Origin: an uncultured Bacteroidales bacterium
GTDB lineage: Bacteria > Bacteroidota > Bacteroidia > Bacteroidales > FEN-979
Reading direction: 5' to 3'
NCBI GenBank assembly: GCA_903926565.1
Contig: CAIYJU010000026.1
Location: forward strand, 1 to 64,000
DNA length: 64,000 nucleotides
The translations under genes were made by a program, and so were the position numbers. The notes beneath the pieces were generated by a model. The model did no database searches. It saw only the letters and a program-made list of their open reading frames with translations, and was not told where the DNA came from. Below are positions 59,041-64,000 of this stretch, piece by piece (positions within the stretch are counted from its first letter, which is position 1; every line of letters begins with the position of its first letter).

Positions 59041-61482
59041 ATGTGGCTGGGAAGATTTATCCTTTTAACAACAATCCTGATCTTTGTTTTTGCTGAAACA
59101 GCATCCTGCCAGACCGTGTTAAAACTGCCAGAAGTTCTGACCAGGGCGGAAAAACGCATCAACATCAATTGCCTGCTGAGCAAGAGTGGCAATCAACTGA
59201 GCCAGCCATGGATTGTTTTTTCTGACAGAGAAAAGGGCAGTGATCATTTTGGCGACAAATACTACGTTGTTGCCGAACGGGAAACAGAACTGCATGTGTA
59301 CAAAGCGACCGGCTGCAAGGACAGGAGGCTCACCGCTGCAAAAGACCAGGGATGGAAAAACAAAGCCGATCTGCTGGTCTCCTTTGGTGCTGACTTCACC
59401 AAAAACTCCCTGATTCACCGGAAATGTGTGGTTTTAAACCACCATAAAACAATTGAACGGATTAAACGCGGGGAGATCAGCGAATCAGAAGTCCCCCTTT
59501 ACCAATCCTCCACAGAGCAGAACCCTGTTGACAACCTCCCCTTATACCTGATCTACTTTATCTACAAAATTGAAAATGACAGGTATTTAATCGGGAAAGA
59601 CTATCGGTTCGATCCCGATTTGCCATTTTCAGGCCAGATTATCGGCTGGGTTGACCGTGACCGGGTTTTCGACTACAATAACCGGATATGCTTTGAACCC
59701 AATTCTGATGAGTCAGCGGTTTTTACCAGGCGATGTCAGCCTGAGTATGCCGCCAGGGTCTTCGAATTTGAGAATGAACTTACGCGTTATCTGAATGGGG
59801 ATTCAACCGTTAAACCCATCTGGGTAGAACCTGATTACTATTTTTTCCGTAATCCTGACTACTCGCCGGAAAATTCAGGAAGCAGGGTCCCCATTGACCT
59901 GCCTGAGAAAAATTTCTCCAACTCATTTCTGAAAAAATTATGTGCCTTCAACGGCAATACGAACGATATCAGGAAAGATAAAATACTAACAGGCAAGCCG
60001 TTGCCAGGAAACAAATTCCGATTTCCCCTGATCAGGATGGATAACCTGCCGGAGAATATGTTTATCACGGGTGTTACGGGCCGGTTTGAAAATGAAGACA
60101 AGTCCAGGTCAGTGTTGTGCGAAGCGCTGAAAGAAAACAAATCGCAGGTTGCCGTTTACTTCATTCTCGACAATTCGATCGACCGGAACAGGCTCACTTA
60201 TGTAATTTCACAGATTCAGCAGGAATTCACAGATTTTCACAAGAAATTCGGCGTATGCTTTTTCCCCCGTCAGCAAATTGGCCAGTATAAGATTTCCATG
60301 GATGAAAGAGGCTCTTCGAACAACCGCAACAACTACCAGCATGTAAGGGATTTTATCCGGGACTATACCCCTGGTAATACTTATGAAACAGGGAATGACA
60401 ATGTACTGACCACACTCAAATATGTGCTTGACAATGAAAAACTAGACGCCAGGCATGCCAACATCATCGTGATGGTGAACAACCACCCTGTCAGGGTCCC
60501 TGACCCCGGCCTGGTAAATCTTCGTCATGATATCCAGGAAAAAATCGTTGAGAAAAACTGTTATCTGCTTGCCTTTGACTATAAAAATGACAACAACCTG
60601 GTTCAGCAAATCCAGGAACTTTCTTTGTCGGCAGGAAAACAATATGCAGAAAAGCTGCATGTCAGTTCTAAAAATATCACATATAAACGAACAGAATTAG
60701 GATATGAAATGGAAAATGCTGCGATCCTTTCGGTCATTCAACAATCAGATTCCGGCCAGCTTGCCGCGATGCAGATGCAAACCTTTTTACAAAACGGATA
60801 TGTCAAAATTGTGAACACCCTTCAGCGTGCCATTCAGCAAATCTGTATGAACAACAGGCAACCCACAGGCGTTGGGAGTACGAATGAAGACCCATTTCAG
60901 CGGGCCCTGAAAGACCTTCCCGGCATTGAAGGGAAAGTTCAATATATAAGAGCCCTGGAGGAGGGATATTCATCCATGAAATTTGATCTGCCCGGCAGCA
61001 ATAACAATCAGGACACCTGGACGGCCAATGTTCTGATGACAAAGCCTGAGCTGGAAGCGTTGGGCTCCATGCTCGACAAGATGCTGGTCCAGTCCAATAA
61101 CAGCAGCTTCTCAAAATCGTTGTATGATTTTTGGCTGGCATTGTTCAACCGGTTTGTCGGGGATAACCTTCAGCCGGACGATCTTCTTCCCATGACACCA
61201 CAGGTCATCATGAATAAAATCCTGGGCGAAAATTACGGATACACCTTAACGGATCCCATCAAACGTTATCCGCTCGGGCGGATTCTTGCCAACGATCAGA
61301 ATATTCAAAAATATTTCGATGACTATAAAATCAAACTGAACTCCTGTAAAAACAGCATCAAAGAGATCCTTGCCACAGGCTCCCTCAGGTTTAGCCTGGA
61401 CGACGATGCGGCTGATGCAAACCAGGCCCCGGTGAAAAAAGGAATCTACTATTACTGGGTTCCAATGAGCATATTACCTTGA
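59041..61482 (+). CDS. Cassette B large exported protein, paralog of 6463-8832
   Basis: HFGDKYYVVAERETELHVYKATG..., SGQIIGWVDRDRVFDYNNRICFEPN, QVAVYFILDNSIDRN, ANIIVMVNNHP, C-terminal YYYWVPMSILP vs IRYYWVPVNLLP. Signal peptide from 59041. Confidence 0.8.
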   Translation: MWLGRFILLTTILIFVFAETASCQTVLKLPEVLTRAEKRININCLLSKSGNQLSQPWIVFSDREKGSDHFGDKYYVVAERETELHVYKATGCKDRRLTAAKDQGWKNKADLLVSFGADFTKNSLIHRKCVVLNHHKTIERIKRGEISESEVPLYQSSTEQNPVDNLPLYLIYFIYKIENDRYLIGKDYRFDPDLPFSGQIIGWVDRDRVFDYNNRICFEPNSDESAVFTRRCQPEYAARVFEFENELTRYLNGDSTVKPIWVEPDYYFFRNPDYSPENSGSRVPIDLPEKNFSNSFLKKLCAFNGNTNDIRKDKILTGKPLPGNKFRFPLIRMDNLPENMFITGVTGRFENEDKSRSVLCEALKENKSQVAVYFILDNSIDRNRLTYVISQIQQEFTDFHKKFGVCFFPRQQIGQYKISMDERGSSNNRNNYQHVRDFIRDYTPGNTYETGNDNVLTTLKYVLDNEKLDARHANIIVMVNNHPVRVPDPGLVNLRHDIQEKIVEKNCYLLAFDYKNDNNLVQQIQELSLSAGKQYAEKLHVSSKNITYKRTELGYEMENAAILSVIQQSDSGQLAAMQMQTFLQNGYVKIVNTLQRAIQQICMNNRQPTGVGSTNEDPFQRALKDLPGIEGKVQYIRALEEGYSSMKFDLPGSNNNQDTWTANVLMTKPELEALGSMLDKMLVQSNNSSFSKSLYDFWLALFNRFVGDNLQPDDLLPMTPQVIMNKILGENYGYTLTDPIKRYPLGRILANDQNIQKYFDDYKIKLNSCKNSIKEILATGSLRFSLDDDAADANQAPVKKGIYYYWVPMSILP

Positions 61483-63014
61483 AAAAAACGATGGCAAAAA
61501 CAACATTTCATTCAGTAATTTTTAAAAATGAGTTTAGGGCGTTAAGAGGCCGTGACTACCGTACCATCCAAACGTTGTTTGTCATTTTGTTCATCACCTT
61601 CCTGGCATTTGGTTTTTCGAAAAGCACATTGAACTACCAGCAAAAGCTGGCTGCCAATCCCTTTTCAAACTGGATTAACCTCAACTATCACTCTGGAACC
61701 AGGGATTCTCTCCGGGCGCTGAATGAACTGATCTCAATCAATAAATTCAGGGAAGAATATCACATCAGGGGATCCTATTTTTACAACAAAGGGATGGTTG
61801 CTGTGCTGGCATCCCTCCGGGGAAGCAGGTATGTTCAATATGAAGCACGAACCATCGAACCAACCAGCGGCATCGTAAACGACCTGTTAAAAAACGGCTT
61901 ATGTGCGAAGTACTTTCCCGATTCAGTTGAAAATGCATTTCACAGTGAGCCAAACGGGGTAATCATCTCCAGGCGACTGGCAGATGATATGGGCTTGGAT
62001 ATAAAGTCTTTATCCTTTATCCGGATCCAATCACCGGAGGGGGATCCGGTTCCCGTTCCGGTGCTGGCTGTGGTAAATGAACTACCCGACCTGGCAGACA
62101 TCATCTATACCAACCTTTTTTATTGCAAAACCATGAATCCCGGGTTTTATGACCGGGAAAACAACTATTACCGGCTATATATTGAGAATATGGATACGGC
62201 GGGGATTCTTGCGGTACTTAAAGAACTATGCATTGCACTGGAAATCCGGGATCCTTTCACGGTTCAGACAACCATCCTGAAAACAGGCAACCGGTCGGTT
62301 CTTAATTGGAAAATTGAAATCGGAAAGCAGGAGAAGGAACTTACTCTGCAAAATAAAAATGAACGAATTGCCCGTCTTCATTCGCTGAAAGGACATCAAT
62401 ACGGCCGGTATTTTGAACTGTCAGGAGACAGTGTCTGCGATAATTCATCCTTCTTCCACGACTTTCTGGCAGTTGAGTTCAATGACCTGGAAAAAATCAG
62501 GGAGTTTTCAACATACCTCCGGGCAAGTCTCGGCTTACAGCTCAACCTGGAAGTACTGACGGCCCGGGAAAATTATCTTTATACCGGCAACGTAGCCATG
62601 GGGGCGATCGCTTTGATGATGTTGCTTTCCATCATTTCGGTGTCCATCTATATTTCAGGTGTAATACGGAAACATCTGCTGACAATAAAGAAAAATCTGG
62701 GCACTCTACTCGCATTCGGTGTGAATAGTTCTGTTGTAACCTGGATATACATCGCTGTCACAATTAAAATTTTCGTGTTGGCTTTGGTTCCGGCTTTCGT
62801 GATTGCAGATGTATGCGGGGAACTTTTTGAAAAACACCTGCTTGGTAAATTTCTTGCATTGGACCCGGCCCAGGATTACTTTTCACTGACAAATTCCTGG
62901 GTTGCAATCCTGCTGGTCCTGATTTTATCTGTGGCCTTCTTTAGTACTTTCATCTCTGTACGAAAAATCTTAAAAAACACCCCCGGAGACCTGATATATG
63001 AACGAGATGTCTGA
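61479..63014 (+). CDS. Cassette B FtsX/MacB-like permease, paralog of 4002-5558
   Basis: FKNEFRALRGRDYRTIQTLFVILFITFLAFGFSKSTLNYQQKLAANPFSNWINL; C-terminal TPGDLIYERDV. Confidence 0.87.
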   Translation: MKKTMAKTTFHSVIFKNEFRALRGRDYRTIQTLFVILFITFLAFGFSKSTLNYQQKLAANPFSNWINLNYHSGTRDSLRALNELISINKFREEYHIRGSYFYNKGMVAVLASLRGSRYVQYEARTIEPTSGIVNDLLKNGLCAKYFPDSVENAFHSEPNGVIISRRLADDMGLDIKSLSFIRIQSPEGDPVPVPVLAVVNELPDLADIIYTNLFYCKTMNPGFYDRENNYYRLYIENMDTAGILAVLKELCIALEIRDPFTVQTTILKTGNRSVLNWKIEIGKQEKELTLQNKNERIARLHSLKGHQYGRYFELSGDSVCDNSSFFHDFLAVEFNDLEKIREFSTYLRASLGLQLNLEVLTARENYLYTGNVAMGAIALMMLLSIISVSIYISGVIRKHLLTIKKNLGTLLAFGVNSSVVTWIYIAVTIKIFVLALVPAFVIADVCGELFEKHLLGKFLALDPAQDYFSLTNSWVAILLVLILSVAFFSTFISVRKILKNTPGDLIYERDV

Positions 63015-64000
63015 TTTTTCTCATCATGTTCCTGTAAAACGGAATATTTGCCGTGTGATTTTCCTTATCTCACAACTGATGATTGGCATCATCCTGGCAA
63101 GCGCCTGTGGTAACGGGTCGGTTGAGCATATCAGGGACACCAGGCTGATTATCCTGCAACCGATAGCCCTTGCCGATGGCAGGTTTGACGGGAACTTCAG
63201 GGCCATGCTTGAGTTGTTATACCCGCATCAATGCCATGATACGGCCTTCATCCAGGATAAAATCAGCCTGGAAAGGATAGATTTACCGGTTCAGGTTAAA
63301 CACGAATTTACTACTCAATCAAATCAATTCCGGGAGTTTTTTGATCGCAACAACCCTGAAAAGCAGCGGACGTTTCGCGCGAGCCTCTTTTTCAAGAGCA
63401 ACAGCGCTTTTGAAAAGAACCCGGACAGGCAGTTCTTTCTTGCTCAGCATATCAGCGGAATGAGCGTGTCGAACTCCATCGGGAATTATCTGCTGAAATA
63501 CGGCAGGGGTGCGCTGATTTACCTGATAACCAGTGATTCAACTTGCAGGAATTATCAAATTTCCGGGGTTCAATGGAGAGCAGACCATGATTTCGCAAGG
63601 CTGAATTGCAGGATCGTTGAGGATCTGAAAAAAATTGACAAGACCGAACTGCCTCAAACCACGGTTATCCTGATTGCACTCCCGCCGAACTTAGCCGAAA
63701 CAACCATGATGTCACAGGAAACAGGTGCAGGTGAGGAGGTGGAAGACCCTTACAAGGGAACCGGCTTAAATTGCCCGCCTGATTCGGCGGTTGACCGCAT
63801 CAACCGGCAACGCACCACAATCTTACTGGCATTTCGGAATCTGTTGTACTACATCGCAACCACCAATGATGCAGATTTGAAAACCAAATACAGGGACGAT
63901 GCCCTGGCTGAAATACAAAAGATTCCCAAGGTAAAAATTGAAGGCATCCCGGATAAGGACCTTCCCAGGTTTTTATATTCAGGTTTTGCCAGAACGGTGA
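62998..64000 (+). CDS. Cassette B lipoprotein-like exported protein, 3' truncated by window; paralog of 308-1894
   Basis: Open frame from ATG 62998 to the window end: MNEMSDFSHHVPVKRNICRVIFLISQLMIGIILASACGNGS...RTTILLAFRNLLYYIATTNDADLKTKYRDDALAEIQKIPKVKIEG. Absent from the ORF track because it lacks a stop in the window. Confidence 0.8.
   Translation, partial: MNEMSDFSHHVPVKRNICRVIFLISQLMIGIILASACGNGSVEHIRDTRLIILQPIALADGRFDGNFRAMLELLYPHQCHDTAFIQDKISLERIDLPVQVKHEFTTQSNQFREFFDRNNPEKQRTFRASLFFKSNSAFEKNPDRQFFLAQHISGMSVSNSIGNYLLKYGRGALIYLITSDSTCRNYQISGVQWRADHDFARLNCRIVEDLKKIDKTELPQTTVILIALPPNLAETTMMSQETGAGEEVEDPYKGTGLNCPPDSAVDRINRQRTTILLAFRNLLYYIATTNDADLKTKYRDDALAEIQKIPKVKIEGIPDKDLPRFLYSGFARTV

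Noticed and set aside
1-64000. CRISPR arrays, rRNA or tRNA genes
   Set aside because: No regularly spaced direct repeats, rRNA-like stretches or convincing tRNA cloverleaf sequences noticed on reading; a tRNAscan run would be needed to exclude tRNAs formally.

Overview
This 64 kb window is from a Bacteroidota chromosome. Supporting signs are T9SS-type C-terminal sorting domains, TAnnTTTG promoter elements, gingipain-like C25 peptidases and a PIN-PhoH protein. Most of the middle (about 16.9-47.9 kb) is ordinary housekeeping or metabolic content: cysS, tyrS, mutY, HU, rng, trpS, hflX, lnt, phoH-like, polA and a ROK kinase, plus a histidine kinase and a sigma-54 response regulator. A tandem array of four T9SS-exported proteins (two Omp28-like, two C25 peptidases) lies at 48.0-57.5 kb. 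The most notable feature is a pair of divergent paralogous gene cassettes at the two ends. Cassette A (308-13637, minus strand) encodes, in transcription order, a tail-fibre-like exported protein, a T9SS-CTD protein, an OM beta-barrel, a roughly 790 aa periplasmic protein with a possible SH3/vWA (TssR-like) architecture, an ABC ATPase, an FtsX-like permease, an internally duplicated polytopic membrane protein and a lipoprotein. Cassette B (57684-64000, plus strand, truncated by the window) encodes paralogs of the beta-barrel, the roughly 800 aa protein, the permease and the lipoprotein in the same order, with no ATPase between the large protein and the permease. I suspect an undescribed envelope-spanning ABC/FtsX-type machine. 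Other notable items are short repeat elements carried in frame inside polA and lnt, an internally deleted T9SS-cargo pseudogene, and three small genes missed by the ORF track. All homology statements come from reading the protein sequences by eye; no database search was run.
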